A stretch of DNA of 64,000 nt from Caldilineaceae bacterium (GCA_019637685.1 JAHBVF010000016.1:62001-126000), one strand, 5' to 3'; shown: positions 43,649 to 57,777, counted from the stretch's first letter. Translations and numbers: made by a program. Notes: a model not told the origin generated them from the sequence alone.

Positions 43649-44281
43649 TTACCAGCCGAAACGTTCTTCCAGCCAGGGATCGCCTTCCATGTGATAGCCG
43701 TGGCGTTCCCAGAAGCCAGGACTATCGCCCTGGATAAATTCCAGCCCGCGCAGCCATTTGGCACTCTTCCAAAAATACTTTTTGGGCACGAGCAGGCGCA
43801 TAGGATAGCCGTGATCCGGCTCCAGCGGCTTGCCGTCGTACAGATGGGCCAGCATTGTGTCGTCGTCGTCCAGCACATCCAGAGCGATATTGGTGGTATA
43901 GCCCTGATCGCAGTGGGCCATCACGTGGGTGGCCCTGGGATCGATGTCGAGCAACTTTATGAAATCCCGCCAGGCCACGCCAGTCCAGGTGGTGTCCAGC
44001 TTGCTCCAACGGGTGACACAGTGGATGTCCACTGTCTGGGTTTTCTGGGGTAACTCCATCAGATCAGCCCAGGAGAAGCGCTTTTCTTCGTTCACCAGAC
44101 CAAAGACCCGCAGGTCCCAGCCGTTTAGATTGGGATAGTGAACTGTCTCGCCGTAGGTGAGCACGGGAAAACGCTCGGTCAAGAACTGGCCGGGCGGGAC
44201 GCGTTCGTCTGGATTCTCGCCGGGCAGGTTCTTCACCCGTTTGAGCCGTTCTACTTTTTTGAAGGGATTTTCAATGCGCAT
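43649..44281 (-). CDS. Sulfite-oxidase-fold molybdopterin enzyme (YedY/MsrP-like, cytoplasmic)
   Basis: A 210-residue oxidoreductase with the sulfite-oxidase molybdopterin fold. The Mo-ligand cysteine lies in [10 protein letters not shown], and GVAWRDFI and [19 protein letters not shown] are typical pterin-contact stretches. It lacks the Tat signal and the dimerisation domain of sulfite oxidase, so it is the short soluble type found widely in Chloroflexota and archaea. Its electron partner is unknown. AGGAGGGC lies eight bases before the ATG. The 190-base gap 44282-44473 on its upstream side contains only tandem AAGAATTG words. Confidence 0.9.
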   Translation of the reverse strand: MRIENPFKKVERLKRVKNLPGENPDERVPPGQFLTERFPVLTYGETVHYPNLNGWDLRVFGLVNEEKRFSWADLMELPQKTQTVDIHCVTRWSKLDTTWTGVAWRDFIKLLDIDPRATHVMAHCDQGYTTNIALDVLDDDDTMLAHLYDGKPLEPDHGYPMRLLVPKKYFWKSAKWLRGLEFIQGDSPGFWERHGYHMEGDPWLEERFGW

Positions 44282-44473
44282 TGCTTGCCCTCCTGTTGGG
44301 CTGCCTGTATTGGCCTACTTGTCCTGACTGGATTCACGCGCCGTGTGCGCGTGGCGAACAGTTGAACAGTAGCGCTCTCGGCTCTTTATACACGTAATCC
44401 AACTTCCCAAACAAGAGATGGGCAAGCAGCGGATAAGAATTGAATAAGAATTGGGCCAAAAGAGATGCGTTGT

Positions 44474-45748
44474 CTACGCTACAAAACGCTTCAGCACCAG
44501 TGTCGCATTCTGTCCGCCCAGGCCAAAGCCGTTGCACAGCCCCGCGTCCACCCGGTGTTCCCGGCTTTTGTTGGGCACGTAGTCCAGATCGCAGTCCGGG
44601 TCGGGAATTTCGTAGTTGATGGTGGGCAGGATGCGGTCTTCCTGCATAGCCTTAACCAGCACCGCCGCGCTCTGCGCGCCCGCAGCGCCCATAGCATGGC
44701 CAATGCTGCTTTTAATGCTGGTGACGGGAATGGTATAGGCCGCTTCCCCAAAGACCCGCTTGATGGCCGCGGTTTCCATTGTATCGTTGAGCATCGTGCC
44801 TGTGCCGTGAGCCACAATCCAGTCGATGTCCGTGGGAGCCAGACCGCTTTCGGCCAGGGCCAGGGACATACAGGTCGTTGCACCCGTGCCTGTGGGTTCC
44901 GGGGCCACCATATCGTAGGCGTCTTCGCTGATGGCATAGCCGGCCACTTCGGCCAGAATCGTCGCGTTCCGAGCCTGGGCGTGCTCCAGTGTCTCCAGCA
45001 CAAAGACGCCTGCTCCCTCGGCCACAACCATTCCATCCCGGTTGCCGCTGAAGGGTGCGCAGGCTTTTTCCGGGTTGGCGTTGTTGGTGCTGGCCGCGCC
45101 CAGGCGGCTGAAGGTAGTGATGATCATTCGGGAGAGGTAGCCTTCCGCGCCACCCGCAATCATCACATCCGCGTCGCCCCGTTGCAGGCGGCGGGCGGCC
45201 TCGCCGATAGATGTGATGCCCGTGGCGCAGGCCGTGACCTGGCTGTTGGTTGGCCCGTGAACACCGAATTTGATGGCGATAAAAGTGGGTGTGCCGCTGA
45301 TCAGTGCAGCCGTTCCCTGGGCCGGATTAAAGCGCCGGGGGCCGCCTTCGGCCAGTTTGGCGCTCTCTTCCTCCACAATATCCCAGCCGCCAAAAGCCAG
45401 GCCGATCTCCACGCCGATCCGCTGGCGGTTCTCCTGCTCCAAATCCAGACCGGACATTGCCACCGCGTCCTGGGCTGCTTTGTAGGCAAACTGGGTTCCC
45501 CGTCCGGTGCGCCGGGCCTCTTTGCGGTCCATGTAATCGCCGGGTTCCCAATCGTTCACCCGTCCATTGATTTGGGTGGGAAACTCGGAAGCATCCCAGT
45601 GGGTGATGGCGCTGGTTCCCGACTTGCCCGCGGCCATCTGCGCCCAGGAAGTGGACAGGTCGTGGCCCAGGGGGGTGACGAGTCCTACGCCGGTGATGAC
45701 AACCCGGCGGACTGGGTTTGCAGCGGGAGAATGTCCATTCGTATTCAT
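44474..45748 (-). CDS. fabF: 3-oxoacyl-ACP synthase II (FabF/KASII)
   Basis: Condensing enzyme of fatty-acid elongation, 424 residues. The thiolase-fold motifs are complete: nucleophilic cysteine in VTACATGITS, histidine in VAHGTGTMLND, lysine in SIKSSIGH and the second histidine in SIGHAMGAAG, ending with NGFGLGGQNATLVL. It joins malonyl-ACP to acyl-ACP with loss of CO2. The start at 45748 is chosen by alignment to the usual RRVVITGVG N-terminus; the open frame to 46147 is not coding. No ACP, FabD or FabG gene is next to it. Confidence 0.95.
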   Translation of the reverse strand: MNTNGHSPAANPVRRVVITGVGLVTPLGHDLSTSWAQMAAGKSGTSAITHWDASEFPTQINGRVNDWEPGDYMDRKEARRTGRGTQFAYKAAQDAVAMSGLDLEQENRQRIGVEIGLAFGGWDIVEEESAKLAEGGPRRFNPAQGTAALISGTPTFIAIKFGVHGPTNSQVTACATGITSIGEAARRLQRGDADVMIAGGAEGYLSRMIITTFSRLGAASTNNANPEKACAPFSGNRDGMVVAEGAGVFVLETLEHAQARNATILAEVAGYAISEDAYDMVAPEPTGTGATTCMSLALAESGLAPTDIDWIVAHGTGTMLNDTMETAAIKRVFGEAAYTIPVTSIKSSIGHAMGAAGAQSAAVLVKAMQEDRILPTINYEIPDPDCDLDYVPNKSREHRVDAGLCNGFGLGGQNATLVLKRFVA

Positions 45749-45876
45749 AGGTATACCCAATATTTCAGTAGCGGTTGTGGCGAGAATCGTACACAATAGA
45801 TAACACGACGGGGCGTGTATTGTCAATGATGGATGAAGCGTCAACTTCAAACAGCCGCGGATTCTCTGGTGAAAAT

Positions 45877-45921
45877 GAAACGTAAAAGGTGAGATTGCCG
45901 ATTTCCCGCGTTTCACGTTTC
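45877..45921. repeat. Copy C of the AAACGTGA/TCACGTTT palindromic repeat
   Basis: GAAACGTAAAAGGTGAGATTG and TTTCACGTTTC form an imperfect inverted repeat around GCCGATTTCCC, close to copies A and B. It lies in the 212-base gap between fabF and the YgeW-like gene. Confidence 0.65.
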
Positions 45922-45960
45922 TTCGCGGGGTCGCCGCTCTACGCAACATACAATGGAGTA

Positions 45961-46938
<978 letters not shown>

Positions 46939-47081
46939 TGCCTGGGTCTCCTGTGAAAATGAGTAAAAATCTCGTGGTGCGCAGTGCGTGAACCGGTTTG
47001 GGATACGACAACGCATCTGCAAGCCTGTGTCAAAGCGATGAAAAATGGAGCCAACGCCACTACTGCTCTACGCACCACACA

Positions 47082-48041
47082 CTACGTTCCTACAATCCTC
47101 GTCCCCGTCTCTCCGGCCAACGCTCGCTCCAGATTCTTTGGGTCGGTGATCAGACACCAGGCGTCGGGATTTGCGGTGCCTTCTAAAAATTCTATGCAGG
47201 CGTCAATTTTCGGGCACATATTGCCAGGCGCAAAATGGCCTTCGTCCCGGTAACGTCTGGCCTCGTCTATGTTCATTTGATCGATCTTCCGCGCCGCTGG
47301 TGTGCCAAAATGGAGCGCCACCTGCTCTACATCCGTACTGATAAGGAACAATTCCGCGCCCAATTGTCGGGCCAAAAGGCTGCTGGTCCGGTCTTTGTCA
47401 ATGACAGCGAAGACGCCCCGCAAATCTCCTTTGTGGTTACGCACGACAGGTATTCCGCCACCGCCGCACGCCACCACAATCCAGCCCAGTTCGATGGCCT
47501 GTTGAATCGCCTTCAACTCAACGATCTCAGTTGGTAGCGGGGAAGCAACCACCCGCCGCCAGCCTCGCCGCGCGTCCTCCACCACCTGCCAGCCCATATT
47601 CTCAAAACCCCGGGCCGTGGCCTCGTCCAGAAAACCGCCGATGGGTTTGGTGGGCTTCTGAAAGGCCGGATCATTTTCATCCACCCGTACTTGGGTGACA
47701 ATTGTAATTGTCTGCCGGGGGATCCCCCGCTGGAAAAAATCGTTGTTCAGCGCCTGTTGCAGCATATATCCAATCGATCCTTGCGTATCGGCTACAATCA
47801 GGCTGAAGGGTGTTGTGTGGACTTCGTGCGCGGCCAATTCGTTGCGGCGCAGGATAAAGCCCACCTGTGGCCCGTTGCCGTGGGTGATAACCGTGCGCCA
47901 GCCCTTTTTCATCATTCCGGCGATGTGGCCGGTCGTCAGCCGCACCGCGTCCCACTGGTGAGCTACATCGGGCTGCTTGTCGTCTACAATCAGCGAGTTG
48001 CCGCCGATGGCGACGACGGCGAGGGGCGATGGGTTGGGCAT
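47082..48041 (-). CDS. arcC: Carbamate kinase
   Basis: A 319-residue amino-acid-kinase-fold enzyme that makes ATP and carbamate from carbamoyl phosphate and ADP. Typical motifs are VVAIGGNSL, ITHGNGPQVG, VACGGGGIPV, GVFAVIDKDRTSSLLA and LISTDVEQV. Its gene lies seven bases after the YgeY-like gene and before the YgeW-like gene. The trio YgeY, ArcC/YqeA and YgeW would let the cell deacylate or hydrolyse a ureido substrate, move the carbamoyl group to phosphate and harvest ATP (inference from the order). Confidence 0.95.
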   Translation of the reverse strand: MPNPSPLAVVAIGGNSLIVDDKQPDVAHQWDAVRLTTGHIAGMMKKGWRTVITHGNGPQVGFILRRNELAAHEVHTTPFSLIVADTQGSIGYMLQQALNNDFFQRGIPRQTITIVTQVRVDENDPAFQKPTKPIGGFLDEATARGFENMGWQVVEDARRGWRRVVASPLPTEIVELKAIQQAIELGWIVVACGGGGIPVVRNHKGDLRGVFAVIDKDRTSSLLARQLGAELFLISTDVEQVALHFGTPAARKIDQMNIDEARRYRDEGHFAPGNMCPKIDACIEFLEGTANPDAWCLITDPKNLERALAGETGTRIVGT

Positions 48042-48048
48042 AGGGCCT

Positions 48049-49257
48049 CTATTTTCCGATCAACGCGGGCAGGACCGCGTAGAACTCCGTCGCCTTCACC
48101 ACTTCGTCCAGCGAAACGCTGTCCAGCACTGTGTGCGCGGTCACTTCGTCGCCGGGGCCAAAGCCGATGGAGGGGATGCCCGCTTTGCCCGCCCAGTAGA
48201 TGCCGTTTGTGCTGAAATTCCACTTGCCCGGCTCGGCCGCGGGCAGACCGGTCAGCGTGCGCGCGGCCTGGCCCGCCTGCACCAGCGGATGGCTCTCTTC
48301 CAGCGCCCAGGCTGGGAAGTATTTGTCCACGGGGAAGACGAAGCCAGTGTAGCTGGGGTCGTCGTAGTAGAGCATTTCGACGGTCACGTCGCCCCGCGCC
48401 CGGTTCGCCGCGGGGATGAGCTGACGCACCTGCTCGATGACGTCTTCCACGCCTTCGCCAAAAGTGACCCGGCGGTCGATGTAGACGGTGCATTGGTTGG
48501 GCACGGCGTTGATGCTGGGCGTCTCCACGGCCATATCCGTCACTGTAATTTTGCCGTGGCCCAGAAAGGGATGATCGCCCAACGCTGGCTCCAGTTTGCT
48601 GACACCTTCGATCACCGGCAGGACTTTGTAGATGGCGTTGTCGCCCAGGTGGTTGCTGGCCGCGTGCGCGCTCTTGCCCTTGGCCACCACTTTCATCTCC
48701 ACCCGGCCTTTGTGGCCCCGATAGACGAGCATCTTCGTCGGCTCGCCGATGACGACAAAATCCGGGCGGATGCCCTCGTGCTCCACAAAGGCGTGGGGCG
48801 CGATGCCGTCGCACCACTCCTCCATATTTCCAAAATAGTAGGCGGTCCACCCTTCCAGCAGGCCGAGACGCTGGGCAATCGCCAGCCCGTAGATCATCCC
48901 CGGCGTGCTGCCCTTCTCGTCGCACGCGCCCCGGGCATAGAAGACGCCATCTTCGATTTTTCCCTGGAAGGGGTCCCACTGCCACTCGTCCGGGTCGCCA
49001 ATGCCGACGGTATCGATGTGGCTGTCGTAGACCAGCACCCGCGGCCCGCTGCCCATGCGCCCGACGGTGTTGCCCATGGAATCGAACCAGACTTCATCGA
49101 AGCCGAGTTTTGTCATTTCTGCCTGCACCCGTTCGCCCACCGGCCCAATCTGGGAATCCATCGACGGGATGGCACAAATCTCGCGCAGGAAGGTGATAAT
49201 GTCGTTGCTGTGGCTGGCGACTTGGGATTGGACGGAAACAATATCAATCGAAGGCAT
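48049..49257 (-). CDS. YgeY-type M20 metallohydrolase
   Basis: A 402-residue di-zinc hydrolase of peptidase family M20, YgeY/acetylornithine-deacetylase-like. Metal and catalytic residues are in VYDSHIDTV, ARGACDEKGS, GNMEEWCDG and GEPTKM, and the last histidine is in the C-terminal DEVTAHTVLDS. It should hydrolyse an amide or carbamoyl bond. AGAGGAAATTCC lies just upstream of the ATG. A 77-base gap separates it from the GntR gene, and repeat copy D begins in that gap. Confidence 0.9.
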   Translation of the reverse strand: MPSIDIVSVQSQVASHSNDIITFLREICAIPSMDSQIGPVGERVQAEMTKLGFDEVWFDSMGNTVGRMGSGPRVLVYDSHIDTVGIGDPDEWQWDPFQGKIEDGVFYARGACDEKGSTPGMIYGLAIAQRLGLLEGWTAYYFGNMEEWCDGIAPHAFVEHEGIRPDFVVIGEPTKMLVYRGHKGRVEMKVVAKGKSAHAASNHLGDNAIYKVLPVIEGVSKLEPALGDHPFLGHGKITVTDMAVETPSINAVPNQCTVYIDRRVTFGEGVEDVIEQVRQLIPAANRARGDVTVEMLYYDDPSYTGFVFPVDKYFPAWALEESHPLVQAGQAARTLTGLPAAEPGKWNFSTNGIYWAGKAGIPSIGFGPGDEVTAHTVLDSVSLDEVVKATEFYAVLPALIGK

Positions 49258-49324
49258 GGAATTTCCTCTGCTAAACTGGTCGGTCAGGTCTGAGGAGGGA
49301 GATGTGGGCGTGCGGTTGCCCGGT

Positions 49325-49351
49325 AATCTGACGTTCACGCCTCCCGTTTCC
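49325..49351. repeat. Copy D, half-element of the palindromic repeat, at the gntR 3' end
   Basis: GTTCACGCCTCCCGTTTCC (49333-49351) matches the right arm of copy A (TTTCACGCCTCACGTTTCC). It overlaps the last codons of the GntR gene, so its sequence is partly coding. Confidence 0.55.
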
Positions 49352-50108
49352 GCACGACGTGAAAATCGAAAAAACTGGGCACGTAATAGTTGCGGGAGTA
49401 GAAGCAGGGCTGATGATTGCTGGTGTAGGCTGTCTGCTCGATGAAAAAGAGAGGCGTTTGCGTTCCCACGCCCAGCGCACGGCAGATGGCTTCTGTGCCG
49501 TGGACGGGCGCAATGTGGGCCACGGCATAGGCAGTGTCGTAGTGGGCCGGCGCGGCCAGCAAGTGGTGGAGCAAGGAACCGTCCAAATCGGCGACTGCCC
49601 CGGCTTCCACAAAAACCTTCGGCGTGACTTCCAGCAGATAGGCCACGGGGCTGCCCGACACCACTACTGTGCTGGTCACGACTGTCAGTGGTTCGCCTTC
49701 GCCAATGGCCAATCGCTGGGCGGCTTTGGGCAAGGCAGCTTCTGTTCTGACTGTGTGCTGGGGAAAAGAGGGCTGAATCTGTCGGCTCGCCAGGAGCATT
49801 TCGATAGATTCCAGACTTTCCAGACCGCTCTCGATGTAGGGCGGGCGCAGGCTGACAAATGTGCCTACGCCCTGCTTGCGGTTGATAATCCCCTGCTGCT
49901 CAAAACTGCGCAAGGCTTCGCGCAGGGTGGCCCGGCTCACGCCGATCTGCTGGGCCAGTTCCGGCTCCGGCGGCAATTTATCGCCAGGCCGATAGCCGCC
50001 GGTTTCCAGCAGTGTGTGCAGGCTCTCTTCGATTTGCACATAGCGCGGCCGGCTGGTGGCAGATGGGATCACAGAATAGTCCAGAAATTCAGGTTTGAAC
50101 GAAAACAA
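49335..50108 (-). CDS. GntR/HutC-family transcriptional repressor
   Basis: A 257-residue regulator. The N-terminal winged helix is at about 20-85 (YRPGDKLPPEPELAQQIGVSRATLREALRSFEQQG). The C-terminal UTRA domain (residues about 95-250) would bind a small ligand, probably linked to the ygeY-arcC-ygeW substrates next door. The start is TTG at 50108; a GTG at 50072 is an alternative. A perfect palindrome overlaps this start and the -10 of the gene's own promoter, so strong autorepression is likely. It leads the minus-strand operon gntR-ygeY-arcC-ygeW. Confidence 0.9.
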   Translation of the reverse strand: MFSFKPEFLDYSVIPSATSRPRYVQIEESLHTLLETGGYRPGDKLPPEPELAQQIGVSRATLREALRSFEQQGIINRKQGVGTFVSLRPPYIESGLESLESIEMLLASRQIQPSFPQHTVRTEAALPKAAQRLAIGEGEPLTVVTSTVVVSGSPVAYLLEVTPKVFVEAGAVADLDGSLLHHLLAAPAHYDTAYAVAHIAPVHGTEAICRALGVGTQTPLFFIEQTAYTSNHQPCFYSRNYYVPSFFDFHVVRKREA

Positions 50109-50168
50109 TCCAGTTGTCAGACAAATATTTGTCTGACAACTGGATTATAGGAAGGAGCGTGAGAAATG

Positions 50169-50172
<4 letters not shown>
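50107..50172 (-). promoter_or_regulatory. Consensus promoter overlapped by a 40-bp perfect palindromic operator
   Basis: On the minus strand TTGACA (50172-50167) and TATAAT (50149-50144) are separated by exactly 17 bases, the ideal sigma-70 promoter. Bases 50107-50146 form a perfect palindrome, core TTGTCAGACAAATATTTG and its mirror, overlapping the -10 and the start of transcription. The -35 overlaps the murA stop. It is a textbook repressor site for the GntR protein encoded next. Confidence 0.88.
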
Positions 50173-51473
<1,301 letters not shown>

Positions 51474-51857
51474 AACAATCTCCGGGTCGTGAAAGGAATG
51501 TAAAAATGTGGGAACAGGCTTCCGTGGGTTGGCATACGGGAAAACGTAGCTGATGCAGGAAGCGTTCCCCATTTGGGCTGGGAGTAACTGCCCAGGCTTT
51601 GGGTGCGGCGCGCTCACCACACAATTTTTGCACAAAAATACTCTTCTGGCCGAGTGCGTCGCACCTGAGCAATTACGTCTGGGAAGTACCACATTTTAGC
51701 CTGCTCTCTGCTGGCGCGCCAATTGCACGGCTGTGCCATAGGGGGAGGGAGACCGGGAACGAATGTTCTAAAACAACCCCCTTCTAACTTCGTGATTTGT
51801 CTGATCTGTGGTAAAATTACAGGAGTTGGAACTCACTGATTTCCTATAAATTTACCC
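51474..51857. other. Gene-free 384-base region upstream of murA
   Basis: No ORF, tRNA or riboswitch that I recognise. An imperfect hairpin on the murA side pairs 51510-51523 (GGGAACAGGCTTCC) with 51558-51569 (GGAAGCGTTCCC). It holds the divergent promoters for murA and the membrane protein at 51858; TTCGTG-N17-TAAAAT near 51797-51825 is a weak candidate for the latter. Confidence 0.5.
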
Positions 51858-52862
51858 ATGCAGTTAGCCGAAGGAACTGGTTTGGGAATCATCGATAGTC
51901 TTTCTGCTGGCTACCGGCTGCTGATTCAGCGGCTGGAACTGCTTTTGTTGCCTCTGCTTTTGGATGGCTTTCTCTGGTTTGCGCCCCGCTTGAGTCTGGA
52001 GCCGCTTCTGCAGAGTTTTTCTGCTTTCTATGCGGATCTTTTTTCCCAATTGGGGGGTGCCGCCGAAGTTACCGGTCCGGGGTTGGCCGATTTGCCGGGC
52101 GAAGTAACAAAGGCAATGGACGCGGCTGGCAAATCCTTCAATCTTTTTGATCTGCTTGTCAGCTCTTCTCTCTATCACGTGCCTAGCCTTTTGGTATCCC
52201 AGCCGGGATTGAAGACCGGCCAGCAGAGCTGGGAGATTGTTTCCCTGTGGAATGCTGGCAGTGGTGCGCTTCTGCTGGGTTTGGCCGGTCTGTTGATCGG
52301 CGTTGTCTATATGAATTTATTGGCGCGGGTTGTACCTTTGGGCGAAGGGGAGAAGATCGGGGCTGCACCCCGTTTGTTCTCCAGGCTACTCCACCATTGG
52401 CTGCGCTCTATCGGCTTTTTGTTGGCTGTGTTTCTATTGCTGCTGATGATTTACATCCCGACGGCAGTGGTAATTACCCTTCTGATGTTGCTCAGCCCCG
52501 CGCTGGGTGCAGGCGCAATGATGCTGATGGGTGGATTGGTGACGGTCATTCTTTTCTACCTTTACTTTGTGACAGTCGCTTTGGTTCTGGACAACCTGCC
52601 TGTGCGCGGGGCGATTATGCGTAGCATCGTTTTGATACGCCACAATTTTTGGTCTACCATCGGTTTCTTTTTGCTCACAAATCTGATATCCGTGGGCATG
52701 GCACTTCTTCTGCGGGATGTGGTGGGTATGGGCGTTATCGGTTTGGTCCTGGCTGCGATTGTCAATGCTTTTGTGGGCACGGGTCTGGCGATTGCTCTGC
52801 TGATTTTCTATCGTTCCCGGCTGATTGTCACATCGGACCGGATGGGAGCGCAGAGCGCGTAG
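51858..52862 (+). CDS. Multi-pass membrane protein of unknown function
   Basis: A 334-residue integral membrane protein with about six hydrophobic regions: LLLLPLLLDGFLWFAP, ALLLGLAGLLIGVVYMNLLA, GFLLAVFLLLLMIYIPTAVVITLLMLLS, MLMGGLVTVILFYLYFVTVAL and two more after 270. The pattern resembles DUF-type proteins related to the glycerophosphodiester-phosphodiesterase membrane domain, but I cannot assign a family. It reads toward gyrB, with a 145-base gap, and may have no functional link to it. Confidence 0.7.
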   Translation: MQLAEGTGLGIIDSLSAGYRLLIQRLELLLLPLLLDGFLWFAPRLSLEPLLQSFSAFYADLFSQLGGAAEVTGPGLADLPGEVTKAMDAAGKSFNLFDLLVSSSLYHVPSLLVSQPGLKTGQQSWEIVSLWNAGSGALLLGLAGLLIGVVYMNLLARVVPLGEGEKIGAAPRLFSRLLHHWLRSIGFLLAVFLLLLMIYIPTAVVITLLMLLSPALGAGAMMLMGGLVTVILFYLYFVTVALVLDNLPVRGAIMRSIVLIRHNFWSTIGFFLLTNLISVGMALLLRDVVGMGVIGLVLAAIVNAFVGTGLAIALLIFYRSRLIVTSDRMGAQSA

Positions 52863-52902
52863 GCAGGTGGGACGTGTAATAGATTCGAGCAAACGAGTGT
52901 AG

Positions 52903-54960
<2,058 letters not shown>

Positions 54961-55011
54961 GAAAAGTCTGTGTCCTTGCATTGAACTCTGCACAGGGAAG
55001 AATGGTTGTCG

Positions 55012-55350
55012 ATGGATAAGACCGGTTTCAATAGCTACCAGCAGGAGTCACGTAAGACCTGGAATCTGGTGCATACGGATCACTCGATTGTCTACCCAAC
55101 GCTGGGCCTGGTCAACGAAGCCGGGGAGGTGGCCGGCAAGATCAAGAAGATTTTTCGGGACAAAGGCGGGCAGATCGGCGAAACCGAACGCCAGGCGCTC
55201 AAAGGGGAATTGGGCGATGTCCTCTGGTATCTGGCCCAAATCTGTACCGAACTGGACTTGACATTGGAAGAAGTGGCGGCCTACAATCTGGAGAAGCTCT
55301 TCGATCGTCTGGAGCGGGGCGTCATCCGCGGCGACGGGGATACGCGTTGA
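55012..55350 (+). CDS. MazG-like nucleotide pyrophosphohydrolase
   Basis: A 112-residue all-alpha NTP-PPase-superfamily protein. The metal-binding residues are in LVNEAGEVAGKIKK and KGELGDVLWYLAQ, the ExxE and ExxD helices typical of MazG and dCTPase/iMazG groups. It would hydrolyse a non-canonical or excess nucleoside triphosphate to the monophosphate. The ATG at 55012 gives the natural N-terminus; a TTG at 55006 is possible. It follows gyrB by 51 bases and ends in a long terminator hairpin. Confidence 0.88.
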   Translation: MDKTGFNSYQQESRKTWNLVHTDHSIVYPTLGLVNEAGEVAGKIKKIFRDKGGQIGETERQALKGELGDVLWYLAQICTELDLTLEEVAAYNLEKLFDRLERGVIRGDGDTR

Positions 55351-55360
55351 ATAGCCTTCC

Positions 55361-55412
55361 CCAACAAAAAAGCCGGTCCAGTTTCAATGAACTGGACCGG
55401 CTTTTTTGTTGG
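55361..55412. terminator. 23-bp perfect bidirectional terminator between mazG-like gene and rpoD
   Basis: CCAACAAAAAAGCCGGTCC… (55361-55383) and its exact complement (55390-55412) enclose a 6-base loop. A-run and T-run at the two ends make it work for both converging genes. Confidence 0.92.
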
Positions 55413-55422
55413 GTATCAGTGA

Positions 55423-56700
55423 CTACAGATAGTCCCGCAGGCGGCGGCTACGGCTGGGGTGGCGCAGTCGGCTGAGGGCTTGGGCCTCGATCTGCCGGAT
55501 ACGCTCCCGCGTCACGCCGAACTTTTTGCCCACCTCTTCCAGCGTGTAGCAATAGCCATCGACCAGCCCAAAACGCAACTGGAGAATACGTACTTCCCGG
55601 GGAGTCAGGCTGGCGAAGATTTCATCGATCACTTCGCGCAGCAACTGCTGGCCCGCCGATTCCTGGGGGCTGTCCGCGTCTTCGTCCTCGATGAAATCGC
55701 CCAGATAGCTGTCTTCTTCCTCACCCACCGGCATTTCCAAACTCAGAGGGCGCTGGCTGACCCGCATAATGTGCTCCACTTTGCGCGGGGTCACGCCCAA
55801 CTCTTCAGCGATCTCCTCCGTCGTCGGGTCACGCCCCAATTCCTGCACAAGCTGGCGGCTGGTGCGGGTCAATCGGTTGATCTGTTCGTACATGTGTACG
55901 GGCACACGGATGGTGCGGCCCTGGTCTGCTATGGCACGGGTCACGGCCTGGCGAATCCACCAGGTGGCATAGGTGCTGAATTTGAAGCCCCGGCGATAGT
56001 CGAACTTCTTCACAGCCCGAATCAGGCCGATATTGCCTTCCTGAATCAGGTCCAGAAACGGTACGCCCCGCCCCACATATTTTTTGGCGACACTCACCAC
56101 CAGCCGGCTATTGGCTTTGATCAGATGTTCGGTGGCCGACTGGCCATCCCGCACAAGCCAGAGCATCTTTTCCCGCTCTTCCCAATCTTCCATTCCATCG
56201 GCCAGCGTTTGGCGAGAATCCCGGCCCGCCTCCATGCGTTTGGCCAGGTCAATCTCTTCTTCTGCTGTGAGCAGCGGGACGCGGCCGATCTCTTTCAGAT
56301 AGAGGCTGATAGAATCGTCGATTTCGATCTGACTCAGGTCAAAATCGTCTTCTTCCGCCTTGTCCCCGTTGTCTTTGATCTCCGGAATGGCGTCTTCTTT
56401 GGACTGTCCCACAGCAATGCCCTGCTCGAAAAGCGTGGCAAAAATGTCTTCCAATTGCTCTATATTGTTCTCGACTTCAGGCATAAGTTTGAGGACGTCG
56501 TCATAGCTGACGAATCCTTTGGAACGTCCCACCTTCAACAGATAGTCCATTGTCTCCTGTGGACTGCGGACAACTGTCTCCTCGGACTCTTCACCTTCGG
56601 CTTCGGGCATGTCCATCTCCTCGGCGTTCGGCTCATTTTGTTCCATTTCCATTTCGTCGATCTCTTCTTCTTCCGATGCAAATCGTGTTTTCTCTGCCAC
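55423..56700 (-). CDS. rpoD: Primary RNA polymerase sigma factor RpoD
   Basis: Housekeeping sigma factor of 425 residues. Region 1.1-like acidic N-terminus (residues 1-110) is followed by region 1.2 ([28 protein letters not shown]), region 2 with the -10 recognition helix ([29 protein letters not shown]), region 3 and region 4 with [23 protein letters not shown], which reads the -35. The start is the GTG at 56700, with AGAGGGGG seven bases upstream; the TTG at 56733 lacks a site. The near-consensus promoters at 8064 and 50144 are fitting targets. Confidence 0.97.
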   Translation of the reverse strand: MAEKTRFASEEEEIDEMEMEQNEPNAEEMDMPEAEGEESEETVVRSPQETMDYLLKVGRSKGFVSYDDVLKLMPEVENNIEQLEDIFATLFEQGIAVGQSKEDAIPEIKDNGDKAEEDDFDLSQIEIDDSISLYLKEIGRVPLLTAEEEIDLAKRMEAGRDSRQTLADGMEDWEEREKMLWLVRDGQSATEHLIKANSRLVVSVAKKYVGRGVPFLDLIQEGNIGLIRAVKKFDYRRGFKFSTYATWWIRQAVTRAIADQGRTIRVPVHMYEQINRLTRTSRQLVQELGRDPTTEEIAEELGVTPRKVEHIMRVSQRPLSLEMPVGEEEDSYLGDFIEDEDADSPQESAGQQLLREVIDEIFASLTPREVRILQLRFGLVDGYCYTLEEVGKKFGVTRERIRQIEAQALSRLRHPSRSRRLRDYL

Positions 56701-56847
56701 CGGCACACCCCCTCTTGTCGGGCGATCGGCCAAGGCTGTAAAAAGGCGTCCACGGACACCCAGACCAGACCAGTCGCTAAAGATAGTAACTGTTTATTCT
56801 ACGATGATTTTGTTACAAGTCGGGTAATTAACTTCACAATTCGATTT

Positions 56848-57777
56848 TTATACTGCTTCCTTCATATCCCAGATTTTGTCCTGTCGGGCATACCGACGGC
56901 TGCACGAAGTACAGATCACCTGATCTGCGCCACTCCACTGCAATGGATGGGCGCTACAGTGCGGACAGCGCAGAAGCGCGGGTACGTCGGCTGGTTTTGT
57001 AGAATCGGCCTGAGCCGCTCGGCTGATTGGTATGGCCGCCTGAACAAAGACACTGGGCGCAATGGGAAAACGTCCAGCCAGAGACAAGAAGGGTTTCTCA
57101 ATCCCGACTAATCGGTCGGCGGGAACGCGGCTTTTTAGCATAGGCAGGCGAAAGTGTGACACGCCAAACTGCCGTTCAATCCGCAGGCCACTCTTGACAA
57201 TCCGCTCTGTCATCCAGTCCGGATGAAAATCGTAGTTAAGTTTGACAAATTCCACCGGTTTCGGCGAAAAGGGCGACCATTTCTGGCGGCCAGCCAGCCA
57301 GCGGACAATTGCCTTCAGGTTGCGTTTGTTGGCATATTCCAGCACAGCAACACTTTTTCCGTGCAGTGTCCGACTTAACTGGCCCAGCGCGTCAGGTACA
57401 TCCGCCAGATGATGCATCACCCGCACCATCACCAGTGTGTCCAGCACCCCATCGGCCAGGGGCAGATCGTAGATGTTCCCAGCCACAAACACAAAGCGGG
57501 GGTCGTCTCCCCAATGGGCAACTGCCTCTTGCAGCAATGTTCTGCTATAATCAAAGAGAATGATCTGCTCATAGCCTAGGTAGAGATCGGCCAGTCGCCC
57601 GAATCCGGCCCCGATTTCGGCAATGCGGCGGCCTGCGGTGGGCAGAAGTTGGGCGAGGGCGGCCCGCTCTACAGCATCTTCGTATTCCCGGCCCTGGCCC
57701 ACCCAGAAATCTGTGCGATAACCGCTGCCTTCGTAGTCGATGACGGGTGTTGCGTCGCTTACTGTCAAGTCACTCAA
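56848..57777 (-). CDS. SAM methyltransferase with C-terminal zinc ribbon
   Basis: A 309-residue protein. Residues about 40-180 form a class I methyltransferase: IAEIGAGFGRLADLYL (motif I), FDYSRTLL, VAGNIYDLPLADGVLDTLVMVRVMHHL (post-I). After residue 265 it has a Trm112-like zinc ribbon, LLRCPHCSAHPLQWSGADQVICTSCSRRYA, with four cysteines. The order methyltransferase then ribbon on one chain is less usual. The start is the TTG at 57777 after CAGGATAGAGCCAT. The substrate is unknown. The gene diverges from parS and the thiolase gene. Confidence 0.85.
   Translation of the reverse strand: MSDLTVSDATPVIDYEGSGYRTDFWVGQGREYEDAVERAALAQLLPTAGRRIAEIGAGFGRLADLYLGYEQIILFDYSRTLLQEAVAHWGDDPRFVFVAGNIYDLPLADGVLDTLVMVRVMHHLADVPDALGQLSRTLHGKSVAVLEYANKRNLKAIVRWLAGRQKWSPFSPKPVEFVKLNYDFHPDWMTERIVKSGLRIERQFGVSHFRLPMLKSRVPADRLVGIEKPFLSLAGRFPIAPSVFVQAAIPISRAAQADSTKPADVPALLRCPHCSAHPLQWSGADQVICTSCSRRYARQDKIWDMKEAV

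Noticed and set aside
51474-51857. Riboswitch or T-box upstream of murA
   Set aside because: Only an imperfect hairpin is visible; no T-box GGTGG-type sequence or known aptamer core.
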